A stretch of 54,767 bases of DNA, taken from NCBI RefSeq assembly GCF_003287355.1, contig NZ_QMIM01000032.1, positions 1-54,767 on the forward strand, in the 5' to 3' direction. Made by a program: the position numbers and the translations under genes. Position 1 is the first letter of the stretch, and every line of letters starts with the position of its first letter. Positions 17,812 through 25,406 of this stretch are shown piece after piece. The notes under the pieces were generated by a model. The model saw only the letters and a program-made list of their open reading frames with translations, made no database searches and was not told the origin of the DNA. The stretch is from Halorubrum sp. 48-1-W. Lineage in GTDB: Archaea > Halobacteriota > Halobacteria > Halobacteriales > Haloferacaceae.

Positions 17812-17930
17812 TCACGCCTTCGCGACGAGGGAGACGTAGCTCACCCGCCCTGCTTCGACGGCCTTCTCGAGCTCCTCGATCGCGTCCAGGGCGCGCCGAC
17901 CGCGTTCGCCGTCGACGACGATGGCTACTG
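17812..17930 (-). pseudogene. C-terminal-looking gene fragment without a start codon
   Basis: The minus strand from about 17930 to the TGA at 17812-17814 encodes a well-formed acidic helical segment (VDGERGRRALDAIEELEK, then AVEAGRVSYVSLVAKA). No ATG, GTG or TTG start occurs in frame near its beginning, and the upstream codons lose coding character. I read it as the remnant of a gene whose 5' part is gone. The remainder of the 315-nt gap between 17712 and 18028 holds two divergent promoters: TTTATA at 17736-17741 on the minus strand and TTTTAA at 17995-18000 on the plus strand. Confidence 0.35.
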
Positions 17931-18027
17931 GATATACAGTCGGACGTAGGACTGCGAGACCGACTGTACCTAACGGCCGACGCCGGCCGACCGATTTTAA
18001 GTCGGTCGGCGACCACTTCAGTATCGT

Positions 18028-19032
18028 ATGCCACACGAGGACGGTTCCGACGACGCGAGCGGCACGGCCGACCGACGCGAGTACACCATCGATCACCACC
18101 TCTCCGACGCCGAACGGAACGTCCACCGTGCCTGGGACAACTCGCTCGATCCGGTCCTCACCGTCGCCGACGGCGACGTGGTGCGGTTCGAGTGCCGCGA
18201 CGCGGTCGACCGCCAGCTCGACACGGAGTCGACCGCGGAGGACTTCGCCAACGTGAGCTTCGACCCGGTCCACCCCCTCACGGGCCCCGTCGCCGTCGAG
18301 GGCGCGGAGCCGGGCGACGTGATCCAGGTCGACCTCCTGGACTTCCAGCACAAGGGCTGGGGGTACACCGGGTTCATGCCGGGCGAGATGGGGCTCGGCC
18401 TGCTCCCGGAGGACTTCCCCGACGCCGACGTTCACATCTGGGACCTCCAGGGCGACGTCGGCCACTTCGTGAACGGGATCGAGGTACCGCTCGACCCCTT
18501 CCCGGGCGTGATCGGGCTCGCGCCGGGCGAGGACGGCGAACACGACACGCTCCCGCCGCGGTCCGTCGGCGGGAACATGGACGTGAAACACATGACCGCC
18601 GGGTCGACGGTGTACCTGCCGGTCGAGGTCGACGGCGGGCTCTTCTCGACGGCGGACTGCCACGCCGCACAGGGAGACGGCGAGGTGTGTGTCACCGGGA
18701 TCGAGGCCCCGATGTTCGTCACCGCCCGGCTCTCGGTCCGGTCGGACATGTCGATCGAACAGCCACAGTTCGAGACGACCGGGCCGTTCACGCCCACCGG
18801 CCGCGACGAGCCGATGTACGGCACGACCGGGATCAGCGACGACCTGATGGAGGCGACGAGGAAGGCGACCCGCCACATGATCGACCACCTCGCGGAGAAC
18901 CGCGGGCTCACCCGCGGAGAGGCGTACATCCTCTGTTCGGCAGCGATGGACCTGAAGGTGAGCGAGGTCGTCGACACGCCCAACTGGACCGTCACGGCGT
19001 ACATCCCCGAGAGCATCTTCCCGGAGGCGTAG
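18028..19032 (+). CDS. Acetamidase/formamidase family protein (FmdA/AmdA)
   Basis: 334 residues, the usual length for this family. Recognisable segments are VHRAWDNSLDPVLTV, the strand pattern EPGDVIQVDLLDF, and the metal/active-site regions PPRSVGGNMDVKHM and LFSTADCHAAQGDGEVC, with IEAPMFVT following. The predicted reaction is hydrolysis of a short-chain amide such as formamide or acetamide to ammonia and the acid, in the cytosol. No urea or amide transporter is adjacent. TTTTAA at 17995-18000 is about 30 nt upstream of the ATG. The stop is followed after 27 nt by an 11-bp repeat array. Confidence 0.93.
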   Translation: MPHEDGSDDASGTADRREYTIDHHLSDAERNVHRAWDNSLDPVLTVADGDVVRFECRDAVDRQLDTESTAEDFANVSFDPVHPLTGPVAVEGAEPGDVIQVDLLDFQHKGWGYTGFMPGEMGLGLLPEDFPDADVHIWDLQGDVGHFVNGIEVPLDPFPGVIGLAPGEDGEHDTLPPRSVGGNMDVKHMTAGSTVYLPVEVDGGLFSTADCHAAQGDGEVCVTGIEAPMFVTARLSVRSDMSIEQPQFETTGPFTPTGRDEPMYGTTGISDDLMEATRKATRHMIDHLAENRGLTRGEAYILCSAAMDLKVSEVVDTPNWTVTAYIPESIFPEA

Positions 19033-19059
19033 TCGGGACGCCGCGGACGAGCGGGACTT

Positions 19060-19229
19060 CAGTAGCCGATCAGTAGCCAGTCAGTAGCCGATCAGTAGCC
19101 AGTCAGTAGCCGATCAGTAGCCAGTCAGTAGCCAAGCCAGTCAGTAGCCGATCAGTAGCCAGTCAGTAGCCAGTCAGTAGCCAGTCAGTAGCCAGTCAGT
19201 AGCCAGTCAGTAGCCGGTCAGTAACCGGT
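19060..19229. repeat. 11-bp tandem array, 15 units, continuous with the 3' end of the MFS gene
   Basis: Units CAGTAGCC(GAT/AGT/GGT) run from 19060 to 19229; one unit at 19126-19141 is 16 nt long. GAT and AGT types alternate in the left half and AGT dominates on the right. The last units (19208-19218 CAGTAGCCGGT, 19219-19229 CAGTAACCGGT) contain the stop and final codons of the minus-strand MFS gene. Read on that strand each unit is AC(C/T)GGCTACTG-like, i.e. a copy of the gene's terminal Thr-Gly-Tyr-stop region. Confidence 0.95.
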
Positions 19230-20417
19230 CCCGAGCGCCGCGTTGCCCGCGATCACGAGGAACGCGACGCCGAAGAGGCCGGCGAGGACGGCGAAGGAGA
19301 CGCCCCACCCGAAGAGGTCGGCAGTGAGACCGGCCCCGACCGACCCGGCCGAGCCGATCACAGTGTAGACGGTTCGGACGAGCCCGAAGCCGGCGCCGCG
19401 CTCCGTGTCGCTCATCGCCTCCATGAACCGCGGGTCGATCGCCGAGAAGAAGCTGGATCCGACGCCGGCGAGGAGGACCGCGAGCGCGAGCCCGACGAGG
19501 TCGGGGACTACGACGACGCCGGGGAGGGCGACGACGCCGACGAGCCCGAGCGCGCCCGAGAGCATCGCTCCCCCGATCGCCGCGTCACGACCGAGTCGGT
19601 CCGAGAGCCGGCCGAGGCCGACCTGCGCGCCCGCGCGGACGACGAAGAACGCTGAGAAGACGCCGCCCGCGAACGAGGGGGAGTAGCCCCGGAAGTCGAC
19701 GAGGAACGTGGGGAGAAACGAGATGATGCCCTGGGTGACGTAGGTCCCGATCGTCGCGACCACGAGCGGGAGGAGGACGCTCGGTCGCGAGAGGAGCTCG
19801 ACGAGCGGCCCGAGCCGTAGCCGGTCCCGCATCGGCTGGTCGGGGCGACGCGGCTCGGTCGGACGGATCCGCCAGGCGAACAGGACGAAGATCGGGACTC
19901 CAACGAGCGCGGCGAGCGCCACACCGGGCCGCCAGCCGTACCGGACGCCGACCCACGCGGCGGCGACCGGCGCGACGAGCCCCGCCAGCGGGCCGCCGAT
20001 CGAGTGGAGTCCGACGGCGGTGCCGAGGTCGTCGAACGTCCGCGAGAGCAACGTCGTCGCCACCGCGTAGTGGAGCCCGGCGACGAGCCCGAGGAGGAAC
20101 GCGATCAGGACGAACGCGGGGAACACCGGGGCGAGCGCGAGCAGGAGGCTCGCAGCGGTCGTACCGCCGACCGCGACGAGGATCACCCGCCGCTCGCCGT
20201 ATCGGTCCGCCAGGATCCCGCTCGGGAACTGTGAGACGCCGTACGCGAGCCACATCCCCGAGAGCGCCACCCCGACCGCGGTGTTCGAGACCGCGAAGTC
20301 GGCGGTGATGAACGGGACCACCGGGCTGATCGCCAGCCGGGCGAAGTACGTCACGAAGAAGGCGAGCATACACAGCGTCAGGACCGTGTGGCGGTACCGC
20401 CAGTTCACGCCGAGCAC
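19218..20417 (-). CDS. Major facilitator superfamily transporter
   Basis: 399 residues with about 12 hydrophobic segments. MFS landmarks include the loop 2-3 motif ADRYGERR and its second-half counterpart LSDRLGRDA. It resembles haloarchaeal nitrate/oxalate-formate-like or sugar MFS paralogues, but the substrate cannot be assigned. The start is GTG at 20415-20417 (VLGVNWRYRHTVL). The frame remains open upstream through a 36-bp repeat with no ATG, GTG or TTG in frame, so a ~110-nt leader from the TATA-like TTTATTA near 20554-20560 is the simplest model. The 3' end merges into the 11-bp array. Confidence 0.88.
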   Translation of the reverse strand: MLGVNWRYRHTVLTLCMLAFFVTYFARLAISPVVPFITADFAVSNTAVGVALSGMWLAYGVSQFPSGILADRYGERRVILVAVGGTTAASLLLALAPVFPAFVLIAFLLGLVAGLHYAVATTLLSRTFDDLGTAVGLHSIGGPLAGLVAPVAAAWVGVRYGWRPGVALAALVGVPIFVLFAWRIRPTEPRRPDQPMRDRLRLGPLVELLSRPSVLLPLVVATIGTYVTQGIISFLPTFLVDFRGYSPSFAGGVFSAFFVVRAGAQVGLGRLSDRLGRDAAIGGAMLSGALGLVGVVALPGVVVVPDLVGLALAVLLAGVGSSFFSAIDPRFMEAMSDTERGAGFGLVRTVYTVIGSAGSVGAGLTADLFGWGVSFAVLAGLFGVAFLVIAGNAALGTGY

Positions 20418-20425
20418 CGCCTCCC

Positions 20426-20497
20426 GTCCGGTCCGTGTCGTCGATCCGGTCGGTTCCGTCGGTCCGGTCCGTGTCGTCGATCCGGTCGGTTCCGTCG
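20426..20497. repeat. 36-bp perfect direct repeat, 2 copies, in the leader of the MFS gene
   Basis: Copies at 20426-20461 and 20462-20497 are identical over 36 nt, beginning GTCCGGTCCGTGTCG. The period is a multiple of three, and on the minus strand it is in frame with the MFS start, where it would read as twelve-residue repeats TEPTGSTTRTGP. No start codon precedes it in frame, so translation is unlikely. Confidence 0.9.
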
Positions 20498-20609
20498 GTC
20501 CGACGGTTCGAGTGTACGGTTCACGCTCTACGTTGGTCGTACCGAGACGCAGTAATAAACCGTCGTCTACCGGCCGAACCGACCGTCGACCGCTCGACTC
20601 CGGGGGTGT

Positions 20610-21257
20610 TCACCGGACCGTGTCGGGGTCGACCCGGCTCCCGACCCACAGCAACGTGACGAACAGGCTCGCCACCGCCAGCGGGAGGAACCACTGGAGG
20701 ACAGCGAGCACCCCGGCCGACGCCTGGATCCCGATCACGAGCAGTATCGTCGGCCCGCAACAGACGAACCCCGAGAGGAGACCCGGGAGCCCGGCGGCCG
20801 CACCCGCGCCGGCGCCGATCCGACACGCCGAGGGCCCGCGCCAGGCGACGACCGAAACCGCGAGGGTCACGCCGACGAGTCCTGCGAGCCCGAGACCGAG
20901 CACTGCGTTGACCGGGGCGAAGAGGTACTCGATCGGTCCGACCGTCAGCAACGCGACCGGTTCGTACTGGAACGGCGCGACCCGCCGGGTCGCGGTCAGG
21001 AGCGGGTCGCTCACGACGAACAGATCGAGGACGGGGGCCGAACCGCCCGTCCCGCCCCGGACGGCCGCACCACCGGCCCGTCCGAGGTGGCCCAGGCCGA
21101 CGCTGTAGAGCACGAAGTAGGCCACCGCGACGAGTCCGAGCGTCGCCCTGCCGTCCCGACGCGAGAGCGAGACGCGGACCGCGAACGCGGTCCGGCGGAC
21201 GAGCCCGGAGAGCCACGCCACCGGGCTCGCGGTCGGCGAGGCGGTCTCAGCGGCCAT
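20610..21257 (-). CDS. Hypothetical polytopic membrane protein with a CCGP motif
   Basis: 215 residues, about five or six predicted transmembrane segments: residues ~35-58, 85-110 (partly), 110-140, 150-175 and 185-210. A conspicuous motif FVCCGPTILLVIGIQASAG lies near residue 165; paired cysteines at the start of a membrane helix suggest metal or thiol chemistry. The start (ATG 21257) overlaps the stop of the DUF3179 lipoprotein gene by 11 nt, so the two are translationally coupled and probably function together at the membrane. I do not recognise a characterised family. Confidence 0.75.
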   Translation of the reverse strand: MAAETASPTASPVAWLSGLVRRTAFAVRVSLSRRDGRATLGLVAVAYFVLYSVGLGHLGRAGGAAVRGGTGGSAPVLDLFVVSDPLLTATRRVAPFQYEPVALLTVGPIEYLFAPVNAVLGLGLAGLVGVTLAVSVVAWRGPSACRIGAGAGAAAGLPGLLSGFVCCGPTILLVIGIQASAGVLAVLQWFLPLAVASLFVTLLWVGSRVDPDTVR

Positions 21258-22455
21258 ACCCGGCCTCAGTGTGTTCGCCGGCGAAGCCGGTGTCGGGGTA
21301 GAACCCGGCCCACGCGAACCACATCGCGTCGAACGCGAGCACCCGGTCGAGCGGCAGGTCGTCGGCGTCGAACCCGCCCCCGGAACCGGCCTCTCCTCCT
21401 TCCACTCGGTACCCGTTCCCGTCCGGTTCCACGGTCGCGTCCCCGGGCGTCCGGTAGACGTATCCGGTCGAGAGCGCCGGGTCCGCGACGGCCACCACGT
21501 CGTCGTCGGCCGGCTCGAGGCGCCCCTCGAGGACTCGTTCCGCGAGCAACGTCTCCTTGTCGAACGCGACCGCGCCGTCGGCGCTTCGCGCCCCGATCAC
21601 GACCGACTTCGCGTGGCCCGCTTCGGGGGTCGAGAGCGCTGGGAACATCGTCTCGTCGGCCGCGTAGTACCCGCCGATGGGCGCGTAGACCCCGTACGGG
21701 TCGTTCCCGTATCGGCGCGCGTAGCCCGTGTCGTCGGTCAGGATCGCCGAGTCCGGACGTTCGGAGCGCCACTCGCCCAGGGTCGTCCAGACGACGGGGA
21801 ACTCCCGGAGCGTCTCGCTGTACATCGACCCGTCGATCCCCGTCGCGAGCATCTGCGGCCACCGGCTCTCCGTCTCCCGGTCGTACATGATCAGGTTCGA
21901 GTTGACCAGCTGGCCGGAGACGCCGAACGTCGTCGCGCCGCGCTCGAACCCCTGTGTCGTACCGGTAAGCGGACAGTACGTCACCGCGACGGGGTCGCCG
22001 CCGAGCGTGTCGTTGACGATCTCGTGATGGACGAGCACGTGTTGGGGGTACGCCTTCGCCTCGCCGTCGCGAACGACCCCGAACACCGGTGCGTCGTCGA
22101 CGAGGTTCGACTCGTCGATGGGGGCGAAGTTCGGGTCGTCGATCGAGGGGATCCCGTCGACGCCGACGCCGCCGCTCAGCGACTCCTCGCGGAGGTGATC
22201 GAGTTCGTACGCCAGATATCGGGAGCCGTCCGCGGTCGGCGGGACGGTCCCGTCCGACGAGCCGTCGTTCCCGTCCGCCGACCCCCCGGTCTCGCCCGTC
22301 GTCCCGGATCCTGCGCCCTCCCCTGCCTCACCACCCTCCCCTGCCTCACCACCCTCTCGGATGGAGCCGACGATCCCGCCGTCGAGACAGCCGGCGAGTC
22401 CCGCGATCCCGAGGGCCGTGAGGGAGCCGACGGTCGATCGACGCGTGCGTTTCAT
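21247..22455 (-). CDS. DUF3179 domain lipoprotein (Tat-exported)
   Basis: 402 residues. The N-terminus MKRTRRSTVGSLTALG with the lipobox LAGC at about residues 19-22 is a twin-arginine lipoprotein signal. An acidic Gly/Glu/Ser-rich linker with EGGEAGEG repeats follows (about residues 35-75), then the DUF3179 domain: VFGVVRDGEAKAYP, VTYCPLTGTTQGFERG, VSGQLVNSNLIMYDRETES and PDSAILTDDTGYARRYG. The function of DUF3179 is unknown; the invariant cysteine in YCPLTG suggests redox or metal chemistry on the cell surface. I take the ATG at 22455; TTTACT on the minus strand at 22479-22484 has leaderless spacing. First gene of a two-gene operon with the CCGP membrane protein. Confidence 0.9.
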   Translation of the reverse strand: MKRTRRSTVGSLTALGIAGLAGCLDGGIVGSIREGGEAGEGGEAGEGAGSGTTGETGGSADGNDGSSDGTVPPTADGSRYLAYELDHLREESLSGGVGVDGIPSIDDPNFAPIDESNLVDDAPVFGVVRDGEAKAYPQHVLVHHEIVNDTLGGDPVAVTYCPLTGTTQGFERGATTFGVSGQLVNSNLIMYDRETESRWPQMLATGIDGSMYSETLREFPVVWTTLGEWRSERPDSAILTDDTGYARRYGNDPYGVYAPIGGYYAADETMFPALSTPEAGHAKSVVIGARSADGAVAFDKETLLAERVLEGRLEPADDDVVAVADPALSTGYVYRTPGDATVEPDGNGYRVEGGEAGSGGGFDADDLPLDRVLAFDAMWFAWAGFYPDTGFAGEHTEAGYGR

Positions 22456-22508
22456 ACCCCCTCTAGGGGTCCCGACCGAGTAAAGGGGCAAGCGCCGATG
22501 CGGCGAAT

Positions 22509-23063
22509 TCACACACCCGGATCGTCGGAGCCGTCCCGCAACCGCTCGGCGATCGCTTCCCCCGCCCGTCCCGGGTCCGGCCGCTCGATCGCGACCGGGT
22601 CGCCGACGGCGATCGCTCCCGGTTCGACGACGTCACAGCAGAGTCCGCCGCGGTTCCGCAGGGAGGTCGCGAGCCCGGGCTCGCCGGCGACCGCCTCGAC
22701 GTGCGCACACGGCGGCCGCCGCCGGGTCGGCCGGAGCAGGGCGTCGCCGACGCGGACCGTCGCGTCGAGCAGGTCGTCCATCCCCGTCCCGAACCCGCGG
22801 ACGACGACGTTCCGCCGGTGGCGGCCGTCAGAGACGTCGATACCGGTCTCCTCGCGGACCGCGTCGACCGCCTCGCCAGCGACGAGCGTGACCGCACAGG
22901 CGTCGAGCTGGAAGTGACCCGACCCCCGCCGGTAGCGGTCGCCCTCGATCCCGCCGTCGACGACCTCGACCGTCTCCCGATCGATCGACTGCGCGCCGCT
23001 CTCGGGTGCGGTGAAGAGGGCTTCGACGCGCCCGGTTCCGTCGGTCGCCGCTCGTCCGTCCAT
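22509..23063 (-). CDS. MOSC domain protein
   Basis: 184 residues. MOSC signatures: GIEGDRYRRGSGHF, ACAVTLVAGEAVDAVREETG, RRNVVVRGFGTGMDDLL, VRVGDALL and the conserved-cysteine region CAHVEAVAGEPGL with RGGLCCDVVEPG. MOSC proteins bind molybdopterin-type cofactors and handle sulfur transfer or N-hydroxy reduction. It is a stand-alone domain without the N-terminal barrel of MOSC reductases. ATG 23063 is favoured over the longer frame because TTTATGCT on the minus strand at 23087-23094 sits about 27 nt upstream. The upstream cysteine synthase gene ends 116 nt away. Confidence 0.88.
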   Translation of the reverse strand: MDGRAATDGTGRVEALFTAPESGAQSIDRETVEVVDGGIEGDRYRRGSGHFQLDACAVTLVAGEAVDAVREETGIDVSDGRHRRNVVVRGFGTGMDDLLDATVRVGDALLRPTRRRPPCAHVEAVAGEPGLATSLRNRGGLCCDVVEPGAIAVGDPVAIERPDPGRAGEAIAERLRDGSDDPGV

Positions 23064-23178
23064 ACCACCGGGTCGTTCGGGAGGAGCATAAAGCGAACCC
23101 GGTCGTTCCCGATACGAAGCCCCAAGGAGGGCCCGTCGGCTTCGACCGCGTCGACACCGAGGGAGCCGACCCCCCCGC

Positions 23179-24093
23179 TCAGTCGAACGTCCCGGCCGTG
23201 AGGTACCGCTCGCCGCTGTCCCAGAACACGGTGACGACAAGCGGTTCCTCGCCGACGTACTCGCCGGAGTCGCGGAGTTCGGCGGCGACGTCCTTCGCTG
23301 CGAGGTTCGAGCCGCCGGAGGACTGCCCGACGAGGATCCCCTCCTCGCGCGCCAGCCGGCGACACTCCGCCTCGGCCGCCTCGAGGTCGACGACGTGGAC
23401 GTCGTCGATCAGCTCGCGGTCGAGGTTCTCCGCGACGAAGCCGGGACCCATCCCCTGGAAGTCGTCGCCGGTGACCGCCTCGCCCGAGAGGACGGCGCTA
23501 CCGGCGGGCTCGACGGCGTCGATCCGCACGTCGGGGAACGCCTCCCGGAGCCGGCGGCCGGTTCCGGAGAGCGTCCCGCCGGTGCCGACGCCGGCGACGA
23601 GCGCGTCGACGGTCCGGTCGCCCACCTGCTCGAGCACCTCCGGACCGGTCGTCTCGTAGTGCGCTCGCGGGTTCTCGGGGTTCTCGAACTGACGGAGCTG
23701 GACCATCCCCTCCTCGCGTTCGAGCTCGTCCGCGCGTGCCCTCGCGTCGGAGATGTCGCCGTCGACGAGCTCGACGGTCGCGCCGTACGCCCGCGCGAGC
23801 CGGCGACGCTCGACCGACTTCCCCTCGGGGATCACGAGCGTCACGTCGTACCCTTTCGCCGCGCCGACCATCGCCATGCCGATGCCCGTGTTGCCGGAGG
23901 TGGGTTCGACGAGGCCGTCGCCGGGCTCCAAGTCGCCCTCCCGCTCCGCAGCCTCGATCATGTACAGCGCCGGGCGGTCCTTCGCGGAGCCGCCCGGATT
24001 GCGCGACTCGACCTTCCCAGCGACCGTCGTCCCCGGAGGCGAGTCGACCCGGACCAGCGGCGACCCGAGCCCTTCCAGGATGTCGTCGTCCAT
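23179..24093 (-). CDS. Cysteine synthase family PLP enzyme (CysK/CysM-like)
   Basis: 304 residues. The PLP lysine is in ESRNPGGSAKDRPAL, the substrate loop is EPTSGNTGIGMAMV, the phosphate-binding loop is GVGTGGTLSGTGRRL, and the C-terminal VGQSSGGSNLAAKDV is the cofactor-contact serine region. It should form cysteine from O-acetyl- or O-phosphoserine and sulfide, or act in a related beta-replacement. The start chosen is ATG 24093 (MDDDILEGLGSPLVRV); a GTG at 24117 adds eight residues. CATTTGAG near 24117-24124 is at promoter distance from 24093. With the neighbouring thioredoxin-like and MOSC genes it hints at a sulfur-metabolism neighbourhood. Confidence 0.92.
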   Translation of the reverse strand: MDDDILEGLGSPLVRVDSPPGTTVAGKVESRNPGGSAKDRPALYMIEAAEREGDLEPGDGLVEPTSGNTGIGMAMVGAAKGYDVTLVIPEGKSVERRRLARAYGATVELVDGDISDARARADELEREEGMVQLRQFENPENPRAHYETTGPEVLEQVGDRTVDALVAGVGTGGTLSGTGRRLREAFPDVRIDAVEPAGSAVLSGEAVTGDDFQGMGPGFVAENLDRELIDDVHVVDLEAAEAECRRLAREEGILVGQSSGGSNLAAKDVAAELRDSGEYVGEEPLVVTVFWDSGERYLTAGTFD

Positions 24094-24201
24094 CGGTTCC
24101 GAAGAAGCGCCGCCCACTCAAATGTCCGACGGACTCCGGCAAGGATCGCTGGTCGTCGTGGTCGGCCGTCCTCGCCGCCGCCGCGCGGTTGTTGACATCC
24201 T

Positions 24202-24221
24202 CCCCGCCCTGGAGGGCGGGG
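24202..24221. other. Perfect 8-bp GC hairpin, possible IS605/TnpB-type element end
   Basis: CCCCGCCC, loop TGGA, GGGCGGGG, preceded by GACATCCT and followed by TTTGAGTC. From memory this whole context is very like the hairpin bordering haloarchaeal IS200/IS605-family (TnpB-only) elements. No transposase is present, so it would be a solo end or minimal remnant. It lies in the promoter-proximal gap of the thioredoxin-like gene at 24268. As a terminator it could serve neither converging neighbour, because the flanking genes diverge. Confidence 0.55.
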
Positions 24222-24267
24222 TTTGAGTCTTGTAACGTTCATAAGGACGGGCGCCCAAGTCGTGGGC

Positions 24268-24651
24268 ATGACGCTCGAAACGCTCTCGCCCGACCCGTCG
24301 TTCGACCCCGATACCCTCGACCCGGCCGTCCTCGACGCGCTCGCGGGCGACTACCGGTACAAGGTGTGGGGCGGCGACTGGTGTGTCGACTGCAAACGAC
24401 AGCTCCCGACGTTCGGGGCCGTGCTCGTAGCCGCGGGCGTTCCCGACGACCGGATCGAGGCGTTCCCCGTGACGAAGGGAGCCGATGGTAAGGAGGGCCC
24501 CGGCGTCGAGGAGTACGGGGTCGAACTGATCCCGACGGTCGTCGTCGAGGACGCCGACGGCACCGAACTCGCGCGGTTCGTCGAGGACGCGGACGTCTCC
24601 GTCGCCGAGGCGCTCGCACGTCAGCTGGCGGACGTCGAGGCGACGGCGTAG
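24268..24651 (+). CDS. Thioredoxin family protein
   Basis: 127 residues with a thioredoxin-like core: active-site GGDWCVDCKRQLPTFGAVL (CxxC = CVDC, about residues 43-46) and a cis-Pro strand LIPTVVVEDADGTELARF. The divergent CVDC site and the inserted helix (PVTKGADGKEGPG) differ from the classical thioredoxin at 8912, so a specialised reductant role is likely. ATG 24268 is chosen because TTCATAAG at 24238-24245 is 25-30 nt upstream; a longer in-frame start at 24223 lies inside the hairpin region. Confidence 0.88.
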   Translation: MTLETLSPDPSFDPDTLDPAVLDALAGDYRYKVWGGDWCVDCKRQLPTFGAVLVAAGVPDDRIEAFPVTKGADGKEGPGVEEYGVELIPTVVVEDADGTELARFVEDADVSVAEALARQLADVEATA

Positions 24652-24685
24652 GGGAAACAGAGGGCGTAGGGGAGAAAGCAGGGGC

Positions 24686-25384
24686 TCAGCCGTCCGCAAG
24701 CCGGACCGAGACGTCGCGTACCGTGTCGGGGTCGTTGGTCCAGAAGCCCCGGTACCCGTCGGATCGTTCCCGTGCGACGAGCGCGCAGTTCTGTTCACCG
24801 TCGTCGCCGTCCTCGAACGCGAGCACCCAGTACCGGTCGTCCGTCAGCGGATGGGACGTGACTCCCTCGATAGCCTGCTCGATACGGGTTCCGACGCCGT
24901 AGAGGTGGATATCGAGGTCCGTTTCGCCAGCCAGCCGTCGGTAGACGTCCGCTTGCGGGTCGAACGTCGCCGGGGTCTGGAACGCCACCCGGAGGGTCCC
25001 CCTCCCGACGCGGTACGCCCGGTCCTCTATCTCCCGGCTGACCGCGAGGAGGTGACGGCGGTCCATCGAGGCGAAGACCGTGTCGTCGAGCGTCTCGAGG
25101 AGCACGCGATGTCCCGGGGAGACGTCCTCCCGCCCCGTCCGCGGAACCGCCGAGGGGTCGGTGAGTTCCTCGACGACGTCCAGTCCGAGCACGCCGACGA
25201 ACTTCTCGTCCTCCCGGATCTCGACGAACGGCTCGGGTCCTCCGACCGGGATCGTCCGGCGGTCGACGGCGACGTTGCGGGTCACAAACAGTCCATCCGA
25301 GCCGTCCCCGTCCTCGGTTCGATACACTATCAGCCGGCGTCCACGATCCACGGTCTCGGCGAACAGGTCGTCGAACACGGTCAC
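24686..25384 (-). CDS. DICT domain sensory protein
   Basis: 232 residues starting at a GTG (25382-25384). The DICT domain covers most of the protein: VFDDLFAETVDRGRRLIVY near the start, HRVLLETLDDTVFASMDRR in the middle, and AGETDLDIHLYGVGT then YWVLAFEDGDDGEQNCALVA at the C-terminal end. DICT domains are sensory modules often linked to light or nucleotide signalling in cyanobacteria and haloarchaea. It lies 22 nt downstream of a small HTH gene on the same strand, so the pair probably forms a sensor-regulator operon. Confidence 0.87.
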   Translation of the reverse strand: MTVFDDLFAETVDRGRRLIVYRTEDGDGSDGLFVTRNVAVDRRTIPVGGPEPFVEIREDEKFVGVLGLDVVEELTDPSAVPRTGREDVSPGHRVLLETLDDTVFASMDRRHLLAVSREIEDRAYRVGRGTLRVAFQTPATFDPQADVYRRLAGETDLDIHLYGVGTRIEQAIEGVTSHPLTDDRYWVLAFEDGDDGEQNCALVARERSDGYRGFWTNDPDTVRDVSVRLADG

Positions 25385-25406
25385 GGTGGTGCGCCGGCAG
25401 CGGTCA

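Noticed and set aside
19060-19229. CRISPR-like look of the 11-bp array
   Set aside because: Units are too short, there are no unique spacers, no leader and no cas genes; it is a plain tandem repeat.
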